The position numbers and the translations under genes were made by a program. A stretch of DNA of 64,000 nt from G963677445 sp963678275 (GTDB lineage Bacteria > Bacteroidota > Ignavibacteria > Ignavibacteriales > Melioribacteraceae). This document shows positions 25,226-35,506 of the stretch, one piece after another. Below the pieces are notes generated by a model. The model worked only from the letters and a program-made list of their open reading frames with translations, was not told the origin of the DNA and searched no databases. The stretch covers positions 3,038,001 through 3,102,000 of the forward strand of contig OY782765.1 of the NCBI GenBank assembly GCA_963678275.1. Reading direction: 5' to 3'. Within the stretch, counting starts at the first letter, position 1; each line of letters begins with the position of its first letter.

Positions 25226-26695
25226 GTGAAACTTAATGAGACTCACCTCTATGAGGTTTGGAAAAACCAGCAGTTCACAGAAAGGTTAAAGACCGTTTCA
25301 GGAGAGGACATTGACGTCCTTAATGCAGGCACACATAATGAAGATATGGCGGGACCCGATTTCCTGAACGCAAAAATCAGGATTGGTATTCTCACTTATG
25401 TGGGGGATATAGAAATTGACTGCGAAATCAATGACTGGAAAGGGCATGGTCATAATATTGATGTAAAATATAATAAGGTCATCCTGCATCTTTCTTTCCG
25501 GAATAACCATAACCAGGCTTTTGTTTATACCAACGCGGGCCGTAAGGTTCCAACTATTACACTTTCCCGTTTCCTTCCCGCTACATTCAACAGCCAGTTT
25601 GAACCTCCTCCTCCCAGGGATGTTTCAAATGTTAAACAATTATTACGCTGCCACGAGGCCAACGGACTTGTTACTGCCGTTACAAGAGAAAATTTCATTC
25701 TCAAACTCGGATTCCAGCGTTTTGAAAAAAAATGCAAAAAAATGTACGAGCGGCTCAAAGAGTTAAAATACCTCCGCGATAATAATATTCATGAACCGAT
25801 AATTGGTTATGACCGCAGGGAGGATTTTGATTTAATGAACTACTCTCATGCTGATTTCCAGGATAAAGAGATCTGGCAGCAGCTTTTTTATGAATCGATA
25901 TTTGAAGCGCTTGGTTACTCAAAAAATAAAAACATTATGCTCGAACTCGCTCATAACGCCGATATAAGTTTCATTAAATCTCTCGGGCATGATGATGAAT
26001 TCCTCGAAAGGGTTGAATCCGCCCTGTTTCATATTAGCGGACTTCTAAGCGAAAATCCCCAAAAAAATGAAATTGATGATGAACAATATGTTTCTAAACT
26101 CCGTTCGCATTGGGATCACATAAAAAGAATATATAACGCCAAATATTTCGATGAAGACCAGTGGCACTTTTTTAAACTGCGTCCCCAGAATTTCCCTACT
26201 GTCCGACTCGCGGGGGGGTCCCGTCTGCTTAAATCGATTATTTATGATGATTTTATTAATGAGCTGATCAAAAAAATAGATGAAATCCGAAATCTGAATG
26301 TCCTGATAAACGTTCTTCGCTCACTTATTATTATCAAATCAGAAGGTTTCTGGCGCACACATTATGTATTTAATAAACATTCTAATGGGGAAATTAAATA
26401 TTTTGTAGGTGTTTCGCGCGCCGATGAAATGATTATAAATGTTGTTCTTCCCTTTTTCTCGGTTTATTTTGATGTTTTTGGTGAGCAGAATCTGTCGAAA
26501 AAACTTCTGAAGATATATGGCTATTTTAACCAGCGTTCCGAAAACAGGATTGTTCATGATGTTGCTGTTAGTCTGCACATGGAGGATGAAACCAAAAAGA
26601 CTGTCTTTCAGCAGGGAATGATAGAGCTCTTCCGGTCATTCTGCTCAAAAAATAAATGCCTCGAATGTGAAATAGGAAAAATAGTTTTCGGTTAA
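25226..26695 (+). CDS. DUF2851 family protein
   Basis: The 489-residue protein (GTG start after AGGATAAATAAC) matches the DUF2851 family common in Bacteroidota and Chlorobi. Visible hallmarks are 'NAGTHNEDMAGPDFLNAKI', 'GDIEIDCEINDWKGHGHNID', 'NKVILHLSFRNNHN' and a Cys cluster at the C terminus (FCSKNKCLECEIGK). The N-terminal third is rich in acidic and His residues resembling a nuclease-like core, and the four C-terminal cysteines may bind a metal. The function is not established. It is monocistronic by spacing. Confidence 0.88.
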   Translation: MKLNETHLYEVWKNQQFTERLKTVSGEDIDVLNAGTHNEDMAGPDFLNAKIRIGILTYVGDIEIDCEINDWKGHGHNIDVKYNKVILHLSFRNNHNQAFVYTNAGRKVPTITLSRFLPATFNSQFEPPPPRDVSNVKQLLRCHEANGLVTAVTRENFILKLGFQRFEKKCKKMYERLKELKYLRDNNIHEPIIGYDRREDFDLMNYSHADFQDKEIWQQLFYESIFEALGYSKNKNIMLELAHNADISFIKSLGHDDEFLERVESALFHISGLLSENPQKNEIDDEQYVSKLRSHWDHIKRIYNAKYFDEDQWHFFKLRPQNFPTVRLAGGSRLLKSIIYDDFINELIKKIDEIRNLNVLINVLRSLIIIKSEGFWRTHYVFNKHSNGEIKYFVGVSRADEMIINVVLPFFSVYFDVFGEQNLSKKLLKIYGYFNQRSENRIVHDVAVSLHMEDETKKTVFQQGMIELFRSFCSKNKCLECEIGKIVFG

Positions 26696-28215
26696 AAAAG
26701 ACTTTGCGCTCCGCTGAATAAGCTATAAAAGAGGATAAGAACATAAATGGAGGAATCACATTCCCCGGTTTAAGTTATCGTCGGGCTATATTATCTTTTC
26801 CCCGTCAGATGATATGTTATATAAACCTGGCAAGACTCCTGATAAAAGAGTTACCCGGGTAAATTCCGCATAGAGGAAAATCCATTGCTGCCAGCCTGTC
26901 CCCACATATATTATTCATTATAATTAGTTTAACACAAATTCTCAGGACTTATCCCGACATCCTGCGCAATAAATCCGGTAACAGAGAAAAATTGGGAAAC
27001 GACCGGTGTTATTCCCGAAATTATTGTTCCTCGTGATTTGCATTGGATACCGCGATTGTACCGGCCAAAATTGCGGGAAAAGAATTTGCGGGAAAAATAA
27101 TACAGAGCTCCTGACATCACGTATATTGAAATACAACTATTTTATCATTTTCTTTCATTAAATGACAAAATAATGACAGTAGGAATTTTTCGTTATCCTC
27201 TCTCAATATCGTTCTTATCTTTTAAAGCGACCTCAAAAAAATAAGCGTTAAAAAAATCAAATGAACGGAGCGTTAAAAAAGGAAAGCTGTTTGAGGCACA
27301 TGTCTTTTTATGTGCCGAGTTCTTTCATTTTAGCGGAGAGAATTGATTTTTAGCTTATTTTTTTGCAGTCTTGACTTTTTTTGCCTGCTCGCCGCAGGAG
27401 AGTTACTTTTTGTGTCAAGACAAAAAGTAAGAGCATCTCTTATAAAATATATTTGGTAAGATTAATGACAATTCCCATTGATTCTCGCTTTACCAGCTGA
27501 GGAAAATTTCAAATTATTTCACGCAAAGGAAACTTATAAACGCAATTCTTTTTAACAGAATTTCTAATGCCAGTCGCATACGTATATAAGCAACAAAAAA
27601 TCTATGTTGTTTTATTTCAATACATTATGTTTTTGATGTCTGGAGTCCTGTATTATTGTATTAAAACGCATGGCCATTATTCTAATCCTGTTTTTTCAGC
27701 GAAAATCAGCGAAATCCGCGGGAAATAATGCCCTGGTTAAAAAGGCAATATGGTTCAAATTATTGAGGACCCGCAATTGCTGCTAAGATTAATAGATTAA
27801 AGAATAAGGTTCTTTGTTTTTTAAAAGAGAAATTTACGTATCAATAAAACCGTTTTACGAATAGTTTTTAAGCTCATGGAATATTTATCAATTGTCTTTT
27901 TAATTGTACATTACTAATTGTTAATTGAAATTTTGCAATTTTGCTTGGAATTTAACTTCATACGGAGTTTTCCGGCCGAGCCTGAGTCAGGCTATTTAAA
28001 TATTCCCGATCTTGCATTAATAACTCACTCCCCGGCCCCCTCTACGTCACGGCGCTCCCTTCCACTTAAAACTATTTGACTTTGATTATTGAGAAATTTA
28101 TTTTTATCAGGACACAGTTAAAATTACTGTAGAATACTAAAACAATTGGCAGATCTTACTCTCCCGAAAATTACCCGCCTCCTGATCAAAACTAAATATT
28201 TAAAGAGGAAATGTT
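26696..28215. other. Non-coding spacer with MITE M1
   Basis: 1.5 kb without a credible gene. It includes the 548-bp element at 27103-27650 and an A+T-rich stretch before the metalloprotease. The 28216 gene has GAGGAAATGTT as its ribosome-binding site. Confidence 0.7.
27103..27650. mobile_element. MITE M1, copy 1 (548 bp)
   Basis: Termini CAGAGCTCCTGACATCA and TGATGTCTGGAGTCCTG are inverted repeats of 17 bp with a few mismatches. The interior has hairpins GGCACATG...ATGTGCC and TTACTTTTTGTGTCAAGACA (arm repeated inverted) but no open frame. The second copy at 47013-47560 has exactly the same length. Flanks read AATAATA on the left and TATTATT on the right, consistent with a TA target duplication inside a palindrome. 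Confidence 0.85.
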
Positions 28216-30114
28216 ATGGCTGAAATGACAAGTTTTATCAGTCCGGCAATAACACGTCGGCCTGTGGAAGTAATAATCTGGGTTTTAACCGGACTTAGCC
28301 CTGCCCAAAAGAGCAACGCTTTGGATGAGATCAGAAGCGCTTTACAAACCTGGGAAGATGTTGAAACCTCACATCTCAAATTTACCGTTAAAGAAATAAT
28401 TGAGCAGGATGAAAGACCTGATATCGAAGATCATCAGCTTTTGTTGAAATGTGGCCCCGCGGACAAAATAACAAGCGGCTCGGCTCAATTCCCCTATGGT
28501 GGTAATCCTGGAGAATGGTATGGTGTTGCCGCGGACAATGACCGAGTTAACATAAAGAAAACCGCGGTTCATGAGATCGGGCATACAATCGGACTTCATC
28601 ACTCAACCATAAGTGAATATTTTGAAAAAGAATATCGCCCTGTTATGCACTATAATAAAGAACATTCAGAAAATTATCCCACTATGGATGATAAAATCGG
28701 CCTTTCGCTTCTCTACCCTGATCCCGATGAACCTTTAAACTCGGTCGGTGGCACAATCAGAGGCAGGTTGGTAATGAAAAGCTCCGGAGTTCCGGTTTCA
28801 GGTGTAAATATTGTTGCCGTGGATGTATATAACGGTAGTCCGGTTTATGCTCACTTTTCCGGACCAAGAACATCACAAATGAATATCCAGGATGAAGGGG
28901 AGTTCATCCTGTCCGGTCTTCCTCCTTCAAAATATAAACTAAAAATACTTGATGGTAACAGCTATCATGGCGGAATGACAGGGATACGAAATATTGCCGA
29001 AGGAGAAAATTATAACAGATTGAGAAAAGGTTACCAGGCAGATAATTTTGATGAATTTGAAATTGGTAATTACAATATCGAAACAGGAGATTTCCGAGAT
29101 CTGGGTGATATCAATATTGATATCAAAAATATGAGCATCGATAAAATGTTTCACGGCGTTTTCCCTGAAAAATATAATTCTTTTGTTCCGGCAAATATTG
29201 AACTGCCCAATGCCAAACTTAATGAACCTTATGAACACTGGCTGCATATCTCGGGTGGTTTGAGAAATATTTCTGTAACAAGTAAAGGCAAACCTTTAGG
29301 TATTAAAGTCGAAATTGCCGGTGATCAGCGGGTCAAAAATGTCGGCATTCACGGCGCTCACTATGTCAGGATACATGGCACGCCTGAATACTCAGGTTTT
29401 CATACAATCGAGATCAAACTTACCGACAGCGCCGGAAAATTTAAATACTTCCATTTTAATCTCGCGATAGAGCCCCTTCCCGCTAAAGAACTGGTAGCCG
29501 AATATCATTTTAACCGCGATGGTCATGATTACAGCAACAATAACAGACACGCGATCTGTTTCGGGCGGTTTACAGAAAATCACAAGGGAGAAGCCAGGAA
29601 AGCGCTAAAACTATTTGGTATAAATGATATGGCATTTCCAATTTTTGAAAAAGGATTTGATCTGAAAGATTTTACGATAGCTGTTATACTCAAACTCGAT
29701 AAACTCCGCGACAAAAAAGAATTTATTTTCTCCAAAGGATATCGTTATGGAAATTACAGCGTCTATCGTGAAGAAAAAGGAGAACGATATGCAGGTTATG
29801 CGATGATTGGCCGGCAAAAACATAACACAACAGTTACCTGGAGAAGAAAAATCTCCAATTCTCCTCTCCCGGAAAATGAATTCTTTTCACTTATTCTCAG
29901 ACTTGAAGATGATATTTTAAAATCTTACATAAATGGTGAACTCGAAAAAACCATCAGGAATGTTCCTCCGCCGAGGTTTAATGATTACACTTTTATGATG
30001 GGAGCCGGTGGAATAACAGGTCTCTCCGGTTTTATGAAAGGGATAATTGATGATGTTTGGGTTTATAATTACGCCCTGGGTGAAACGGAAATCGAACAGT
30101 TGGGTAAGCTGTAA
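28216..30114 (+). CDS. Zinc metalloprotease (metzincin) with LamG-like domain
   Basis: The 632-residue protein has an N-terminal metzincin/matrixin-like protease domain (about 15-170). The zinc site is H119-E120-I-G-H123-T-I-G-L-H-H129, with a Met-turn at M144 (RPVMHY). A beta-sandwich of carboxypeptidase-regulatory type follows (about 178-250), then an unassigned beta region and a C-terminal LamG/concanavalin-like domain (about 420-630, 'LVAEYHFNRDGHDYSNNNRHA', 'GIIDDVWVYNYAL'). It has no visible signal peptide and no T9SS tail, although such domains are normally extracellular. It may be exported by another route, act in the cytoplasm, or be misannotated at the N terminus; the ATG has a good GAGGA site. 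It converges on the TlpA-like gene, with a shared terminator. Confidence 0.88.
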   Translation: MAEMTSFISPAITRRPVEVIIWVLTGLSPAQKSNALDEIRSALQTWEDVETSHLKFTVKEIIEQDERPDIEDHQLLLKCGPADKITSGSAQFPYGGNPGEWYGVAADNDRVNIKKTAVHEIGHTIGLHHSTISEYFEKEYRPVMHYNKEHSENYPTMDDKIGLSLLYPDPDEPLNSVGGTIRGRLVMKSSGVPVSGVNIVAVDVYNGSPVYAHFSGPRTSQMNIQDEGEFILSGLPPSKYKLKILDGNSYHGGMTGIRNIAEGENYNRLRKGYQADNFDEFEIGNYNIETGDFRDLGDINIDIKNMSIDKMFHGVFPEKYNSFVPANIELPNAKLNEPYEHWLHISGGLRNISVTSKGKPLGIKVEIAGDQRVKNVGIHGAHYVRIHGTPEYSGFHTIEIKLTDSAGKFKYFHFNLAIEPLPAKELVAEYHFNRDGHDYSNNNRHAICFGRFTENHKGEARKALKLFGINDMAFPIFEKGFDLKDFTIAVILKLDKLRDKKEFIFSKGYRYGNYSVYREEKGERYAGYAMIGRQKHNTTVTWRRKISNSPLPENEFFSLILRLEDDILKSYINGELEKTIRNVPPPRFNDYTFMMGAGGITGLSGFMKGIIDDVWVYNYALGETEIEQLGKL

Positions 30115-30128
30115 AATTTAATTCCCTG

Positions 30129-30154
30129 AAAGGCAGGCCATAAACCTGCCTTTT
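30129..30154. terminator. Bidirectional terminator between metalloprotease and TlpA-like gene
   Basis: AAAGGCAGG (30129-30137) pairs with CCTGCCTTTT (30145-30154), with T-rich sequence on the plus strand and A-rich before it for the minus strand. Confidence 0.85.
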
Positions 30155-30158
30155 GGTT

Positions 30159-31574
30159 TTAATAAAGAAATTTATACATTATTTCACTGAGCTGCTTTAC
30201 ATCAATCTTTTTAATGAGAATTTTTTTGTCTTTATCCAACAGGTAGAGTTGCGGGGAGGATTTAATATCATATAACTTCATTACATCAACAATTCTTTTG
30301 GGATCGCCCACATTTGTCCAGCCGGTAATATGATTTTCCTCTACGAAATCACGGCAGTTTTTCACATCATCTCCAACCGAAGTGCAAACCGTGAAAATTT
30401 TCAATCCTTTGTCGTAATATTGATGAAATAAATCTTTCAGTTCCGGTATTTGATCAGTGCAAAGTTTACAGTCTTCACGCCAGAAATAAAGCAGTGTTAA
30501 TTTGGCTTCAATACTGTGAAGAGTTACTTCATCACCGTAATGATTGGGGAGCATAAAATCGGGAGCAGTTTTCCCAATCAGTAAAAGTTCAAGCGTTTTT
30601 GCGTTATCTACAATTTTTTCAAGCTGCTCTTCCTCTGTCCAGGGCGCCAGTCCTTTCGCGTAATAATTCAAACCAAGATGGACATAGACAGCATCCATCC
30701 CGATATACTTCGATTTCGCGTATTTATTAAGGAAATGAATAAGATAAAATTTGAATGTTTCTTCAGCCGGTTTCATTAACTCCAAAACCCTGTCTATTGC
30801 CGCCGAAATTGTATCCGGGTGTTGAACAGTAAGTTTGTCGATGAAATATTGTACCTTTTGAAAAAGGAATGGGGTTCGTAATAATCTTGAATCGGACATA
30901 TTGATATTATCAAAATAATGGGCCTGGTAATAACGCCATCTTTTTTCATCCACCTGCGATTCATTTCCCTGGAATTCAGGAATCTGAATATCTTTCTGAG
31001 CCATGATTAAGGAGGCTGTAAAAGAGCCGGGATTGTTTTTAATTATCTCCAGCTGCCGTTCAGTCACTTCACTATTTATCTTTTCGAGTTTTTCATCAAT
31101 CACACGCGCCTTTTCCTCACTGACGAGGTCCTTTTCCTTATTGAGCGGATCGGCAATTTTTCTCTTTTCATTCAGAAACTTTAAATATGTTTGAAATATT
31201 CTGTTTTCCGGAGCTTCTCCGTAAATTTCGAGATTTTCGGTAAGATCATCGATGTTAGTCCGAATGGAAAACCTCTGTTCACTTTTATCAATCAATATCT
31301 CGAAATATTTATTTTTCGGGGGAGCAACGATCATATAGATACCACCGGGAAGAATTTCATCACCCTGAAATACAAAGCTGTTATTTTCATTTACATAAGC
31401 GGTATCTTTGATATATGTATTATCTCCGTAATGATAAGCGAAATAAAGCTCGTTTTCTTCAAATCCCTCAATCTTTACTTCTACTCTGTAACCATCCGAA
31501 GCATTAATTATTGAAGCGATGAAAAGAAACATCACGAATACTGATAAAAAATAAGTCCTGATAACCGATTTCAT
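30159..31574 (-). CDS. TlpA-like thiol-disulfide protein, DUF4369/DUF5106-like N-terminal part
   Basis: Start 31574 gives the signal peptide MKSVIRTYFLSVFVMFLFIASIINA. Residues about 28-120 form a beta-rich DUF4369-like domain ('GFEENELYFAYHYGD', 'FVFQGDEILPGGIYMIV'). A helical middle (about 130-325) resembles DUF5106. Residues about 335-471 are a thioredoxin fold with the redox pair C369-K-L-C372 and cis-Pro in 'IKSSPQLYLLD'. Such periplasmic proteins reduce or isomerise disulfides, often for cytochrome maturation or stress. CKLC is not the common CPxC motif, so redox properties may differ. A similar but distinct protein lies at 35507-36871. Confidence 0.88.
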   Translation of the reverse strand: MKSVIRTYFLSVFVMFLFIASIINASDGYRVEVKIEGFEENELYFAYHYGDNTYIKDTAYVNENNSFVFQGDEILPGGIYMIVAPPKNKYFEILIDKSEQRFSIRTNIDDLTENLEIYGEAPENRIFQTYLKFLNEKRKIADPLNKEKDLVSEEKARVIDEKLEKINSEVTERQLEIIKNNPGSFTASLIMAQKDIQIPEFQGNESQVDEKRWRYYQAHYFDNINMSDSRLLRTPFLFQKVQYFIDKLTVQHPDTISAAIDRVLELMKPAEETFKFYLIHFLNKYAKSKYIGMDAVYVHLGLNYYAKGLAPWTEEEQLEKIVDNAKTLELLLIGKTAPDFMLPNHYGDEVTLHSIEAKLTLLYFWREDCKLCTDQIPELKDLFHQYYDKGLKIFTVCTSVGDDVKNCRDFVEENHITGWTNVGDPKRIVDVMKLYDIKSSPQLYLLDKDKKILIKKIDVKQLSEIMYKFLY

Positions 31575-31598
31575 TTTGCACCACCCGGATTGTGACAT

Positions 31599-31993
31599 AA
31601 TATATAATTCAAATGCGCCGTATACTAATTTAGTTCAATTGCCGGTTATATCACAATTTTTCGTAACCATGAACAGGCGGAGCCGGAAACAATGGGGAAT
31701 GACGAATGACGAATTGGTTTTCCCGGAAATAATTTTTTTGAATCGAAATTGCTTTGGAGAAGCAGCATTATTGTAGCAAAAGATAGAATTAACCAGTACG
31801 ATCCCTGGAGGGGATCGACAGCGCTCAGCTAATACAAAACTATAATCAGAATTGTTGCTAAAAATTTTGCCATATTGCCGATAAATTAACTTATAGAATA
31901 ATTGTCAATTATCAATTGCCTTATTCATAAATAATTGTGGATTTAAATTTTGCTTAGAACCATAGCCCTTATAAACTACTCTTACTCAGATTA
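31599..31993. other. Non-coding spacer
   Basis: About 400 bp, A+T rich. A small hairpin GATCCC-TGGA-GGGGATC lies near 31800-31816. ATTGTCAATTATCAATTG near 31900 belongs to the ATTAATTG-type tails seen in other spacers. No gene is seen. Confidence 0.5.
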
Positions 31994-33817
31994 TTAAATC
32001 TTCACCTTCATCTCACATTCTTTGCAATCAAATTCAAGCATAAGTTTTTTACCCGATTCATCGATCAGAAAAAGAGGTTCTTTGAAATGGGGTTTCTTCT
32101 CTTTTTTACACATTTCCAGTTCATTAAGTATACAATATTTTGTAAACATCACCTCTTTATCCTTCATGTCCGGTACCGCTTCTGCTCCTTTGCCTGTCTC
32201 TTTTACGCCATGGGTTTTATAAAATTTCTCAGCAAAACTGTTAATAACATTTCCCCTGTAATCCAGAATTTCCAAAGGGTAAACTGCATCTGCCGATCTT
32301 TCTCCGGGACTCATCACAGGCCTGTTCAACTCCCTTTCGGCAAGAAGTTTTTCGAGAATTTCCCTCCTGAAGCTATTTAAAACAGAAACGGGAACGAAGG
32401 GAATATCCGTAATTTCAATAACTACATCACTAACATTAAATATGGTATCCCCCGATTTACTCAGTTGTTTTTTAATCGCCGAGATGCTTTTTTCCCTGTT
32501 TTTAGCTTTTTCAAATTCGTTGTTGTATTCCGGCTCAACTATATTACCATCCTCATCCTTGGCGACTACTTTTATTTTTGACCCATCTGCCTTAACTTCA
32601 AGAATAACATCTATTTTCCTTGAAGAGGTTCCGGAGCTAAGCGCCTTGTGGAAATCGTGATCATGATTCCTGAATATCTCCAGCCCTGACTTGATATTTA
32701 ACATCTTCTCGGGGAATATTTTTCCATCTTCAAATTTATAAACCGAAGTTCCTTCCAGTTCTCCGGTCTTGTTAAAGTAAGAGATGCCATCCCCCGGAGT
32801 TAGAATTATTCCTTTGTTATTAAGGATAAAATAATTATTCATCACCTTTCTAACCCTCCCGACGAATTCCCCTCTCATTTTGGGTGAATTTATTGATCCC
32901 GGTTTTTGCCTGCCCCCGTTAAGAAAGTAACTGGTAAAACCTCTGTTAAAACTTTTAGCCGGATCGGGAGTGAAATCTGCCTTACTTGTCCCGGAGGAAC
33001 TTTTCCCTGCTCCCCGCGCCTCCAGAATATAATCGAGCCGCTTTCTATAATGGGCGACAACATTCCTGACATAAGAGCTGCTTTTAAGTCTTCCCTCAAT
33101 CTTAAAGGATGTTATCCCGGCATCCAGCAGATCAGCCAGATGATCAGATAAATTCAGGTCTTTTAGTGATAATAAATATTTCCCTTTTTCGATCATTTTC
33201 CCGGCTGAATCGACCAGGTCATATTTTTTTCTGCATGGCTGCGCGCATTCCCCCCTGTTCGCGCTTCTTCCACCCGCGGCATAACTCAGGTAACACTGCC
33301 CGCTATAAGACACACATAAAGCGCCATGAATAAAAAACTCCAGTTCAATATCCGGCGCGGCGGTTCTGATTTTTTTTATCTGCTTCAGCGACAGCTCCCT
33401 CGCCAGGATTACTCTTTTAAAGCCGACATCCTGTAAAAATTTAATTTTGGCCCGATTCCTGTTATCTGTCTGAGTGCTTGCTATCAAAGGAATAGGGGGA
33501 AGTCCCGCCTCCAAAAGTCCCATATCCTGGATTATCAGCCCGTCCGCTCCCGCCTCATATAAACGTTTGCTTAATCTTACGGCCTCCTCAACCTCCGGGT
33601 CATGGAGCAGTGTATTAAGTGTTACATATACCCTCGCATAATACTGATGAGCATATTTAATCAGGATTTCTATATCAGCGATACTGTTCCCGGCATTTTT
33701 TCTTGCCCCGAATTTAGGCGCGCCTGTATATACCGCGTCCGCCCCGGCATTTATCGCCTCAATCCCCGCTTCAAGATTTCCCGCGGGAGCAAGGAGCTCT
33801 GTTAAATTATTCTTCAA
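31994..33817 (-). CDS. Peptidase U32 family protein (RlhA/YhbU-like)
   Basis: The 607-residue protein begins at a TTG (33817), giving MKNNLTELLAPAGN, the usual U32 start; no ATG is nearby. The N-terminal TIM-barrel part has 'AGADAVYTG', 'VYVTLNTLLHD', 'GADGLIIQDMGLL' and the signature 'EFFIHGALCVSYSGQCYLS' followed by 'NRGECAQPCRKKY'. The Cys residues around 167-195 bind a metal or Fe-S cluster in relatives. A long C-terminal extension resembles DUF3656. U32 members include RlhA, which hydroxylates a 23S rRNA cytidine together with prephenate, as well as UbiU/V and collagenase-like proteins. The length and the Cys set fit the RlhA-type. It has a long spacer on both sides. Confidence 0.9.
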   Translation of the reverse strand: MKNNLTELLAPAGNLEAGIEAINAGADAVYTGAPKFGARKNAGNSIADIEILIKYAHQYYARVYVTLNTLLHDPEVEEAVRLSKRLYEAGADGLIIQDMGLLEAGLPPIPLIASTQTDNRNRAKIKFLQDVGFKRVILARELSLKQIKKIRTAAPDIELEFFIHGALCVSYSGQCYLSYAAGGRSANRGECAQPCRKKYDLVDSAGKMIEKGKYLLSLKDLNLSDHLADLLDAGITSFKIEGRLKSSSYVRNVVAHYRKRLDYILEARGAGKSSSGTSKADFTPDPAKSFNRGFTSYFLNGGRQKPGSINSPKMRGEFVGRVRKVMNNYFILNNKGIILTPGDGISYFNKTGELEGTSVYKFEDGKIFPEKMLNIKSGLEIFRNHDHDFHKALSSGTSSRKIDVILEVKADGSKIKVVAKDEDGNIVEPEYNNEFEKAKNREKSISAIKKQLSKSGDTIFNVSDVVIEITDIPFVPVSVLNSFRREILEKLLAERELNRPVMSPGERSADAVYPLEILDYRGNVINSFAEKFYKTHGVKETGKGAEAVPDMKDKEVMFTKYCILNELEMCKKEKKPHFKEPLFLIDESGKKLMLEFDCKECEMKVKI

Positions 33818-33990
33818 TGGTTTCTACTAACTATTTGTTCATTTTGAAATTGAGAACAAAACAATTTACATAAAATTCCCCCAATTGATAAATAATTATT
33901 CCTTCAGTGAGATCAAATAGTTATAAAAATGTTTATTATTATTTGTCCCGGCCCTCTTTGCTGCAACCTGAGGAATTCTCAAGCGCTCTT

Positions 33991-35325
33991 TTATTTGATT
34001 AACGACATCTTTTTTACCTCAATAAAATCACCGGCTGATACCTGGTAAAAATATGTTCCTGAAGCCAGCGCGGAACCATCGAATTTTAATGTATGGCTGC
34101 CCGCTTCCATTTTCTGATTCAAAGGTTCAGCAACCACTTCACCTAGAATATTAAATATTTTGACACTCACCTTGACATCTTCAGGCAGGCTGAATTTAAT
34201 CATAGTTGAAGGATTAAACGGATTGGGATAGTTCTGACTCAGATTGTAGTTCAGAGGGGTTTCAAGAGATATTACCTCTATATTTTTCACCGATTCATTT
34301 GTGATAATTATCTCTTCACCCGGGGCGATAGTCATATCGAGCAATTCTCCGTTAAATATGTCCCTGAGACGCAACGATATATCCCCGGCCTGTATTTTCA
34401 AAGGGTAACGCGCACCTGAAATCTGGATTATATTCGCGCCCGATTGGAGATCAGCAGCCATCATATTACCCGCGAAACGAACATCAAACGCTCCGTCGGG
34501 AGGAAGAGGCGGCAGTTCAGCTTTTCCTGTAATTTGTGAATTAATAAAAAGCGAGGTTCTATTACCGACATTATCTGTGATAAAAATCTTCGAAGAGCTA
34601 CTCAGTTTATTTTCACTGCCCGCGACTCTCTTTTTTAAAGACTGATTAATAACTATCTCTCCCGATTCTGCTGATTTAACCCAGTATCCATACCCGGGAG
34701 AAAGAATGTCTGCTATATTATATCCCTGCTGATAAAGGAAAAAAGAGGAAGTAATAATGTCCGCCGGCTGGGTAACTATATTGTCGACATCAATTTCTTC
34801 ATTATAAACACCAATCATATTCCAGCCTGCATTGAGCGGGATATTGTCATTAATTTGCTCTCCGCTGATACTGATATTTTCCTGTGAATCGAATTTAAGC
34901 CAGTATCCTTTGCCCGGTTCAAGAATATCGGCGCTGAAATATCCGCTTTCAAAATAAAACGCGTTTGAAACAGCCGCGGGGAATAATGAATTCAGGGACA
35001 TATCTTCAGCCAGCACAGGAACGGAAATTATATTCCAGTCGGCATTTACCGAAAATGCTGAAGTAATTCCTAATAATGAAGAGCCGAATCCTTCAGAATC
35101 AAATGTCATTCTTGATACATCCGCTATCAGTGAAGAGCCCGATTGATTATCAGCCAAATGAAAATTTATTGAATCACCGGAACTGCTGAAAGTAATTTTC
35201 CTCAGGGATTCAACAGGAGCATTCCTGAAACTCCCGTCGGAATATTTTACATTCAGGTAGTCCTGCGCATTTATTATACTGAAAAGAAAAACAATTACCA
35301 TAAATGTCATTTTGACCAGTTTCAT
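33991..35325 (-). CDS. T9SS-secreted protein with beta-sandwich repeats
   Basis: Start 35325 has a perfect GGAGG six bases upstream and yields the signal peptide MKLVKMTFMVIVFLFSIINA. Two internal repeats are visible: 'NADWNIISVPVLAEDMSLNS...FYFESGYFSADILEPGKGYWLKF' and 'NAGWNMIGVYNEEIDVDNIV...FLYQQGYNIADILSPGYGYWVK'. These are the W-N-(L/M)-I-(S/G) modules that often precede T9SS tails in FCB bacteria. The C terminus (about residues 365-444) is a type-A sorting domain: LSQNYPNPFNPSTMIKF, VKIFNILGEVV, ASGTYFYQV, basic end. It is probably displayed on the surface or released. No enzyme motif is seen. Confidence 0.87.
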   Translation of the reverse strand: MKLVKMTFMVIVFLFSIINAQDYLNVKYSDGSFRNAPVESLRKITFSSSGDSINFHLADNQSGSSLIADVSRMTFDSEGFGSSLLGITSAFSVNADWNIISVPVLAEDMSLNSLFPAAVSNAFYFESGYFSADILEPGKGYWLKFDSQENISISGEQINDNIPLNAGWNMIGVYNEEIDVDNIVTQPADIITSSFFLYQQGYNIADILSPGYGYWVKSAESGEIVINQSLKKRVAGSENKLSSSSKIFITDNVGNRTSLFINSQITGKAELPPLPPDGAFDVRFAGNMMAADLQSGANIIQISGARYPLKIQAGDISLRLRDIFNGELLDMTIAPGEEIIITNESVKNIEVISLETPLNYNLSQNYPNPFNPSTMIKFSLPEDVKVSVKIFNILGEVVAEPLNQKMEAGSHTLKFDGSALASGTYFYQVSAGDFIEVKKMSLIK

Positions 35326-35506
35326 TTCGAACCTCCGGTAAAGAAGATAAATTTCAACATAGAAAAACAAATAAAATTTCAATTGTATTGATTTAATATA
35401 AGTCAAATAGAATTAATCCGCATCCGAAATCTGTTGTTTTCCTTCCGGATTCCTCTTTTAAACAAATAAAAAGAGTCAATAATGGTAAATTTCCTCCTTG
35501 AAATTT

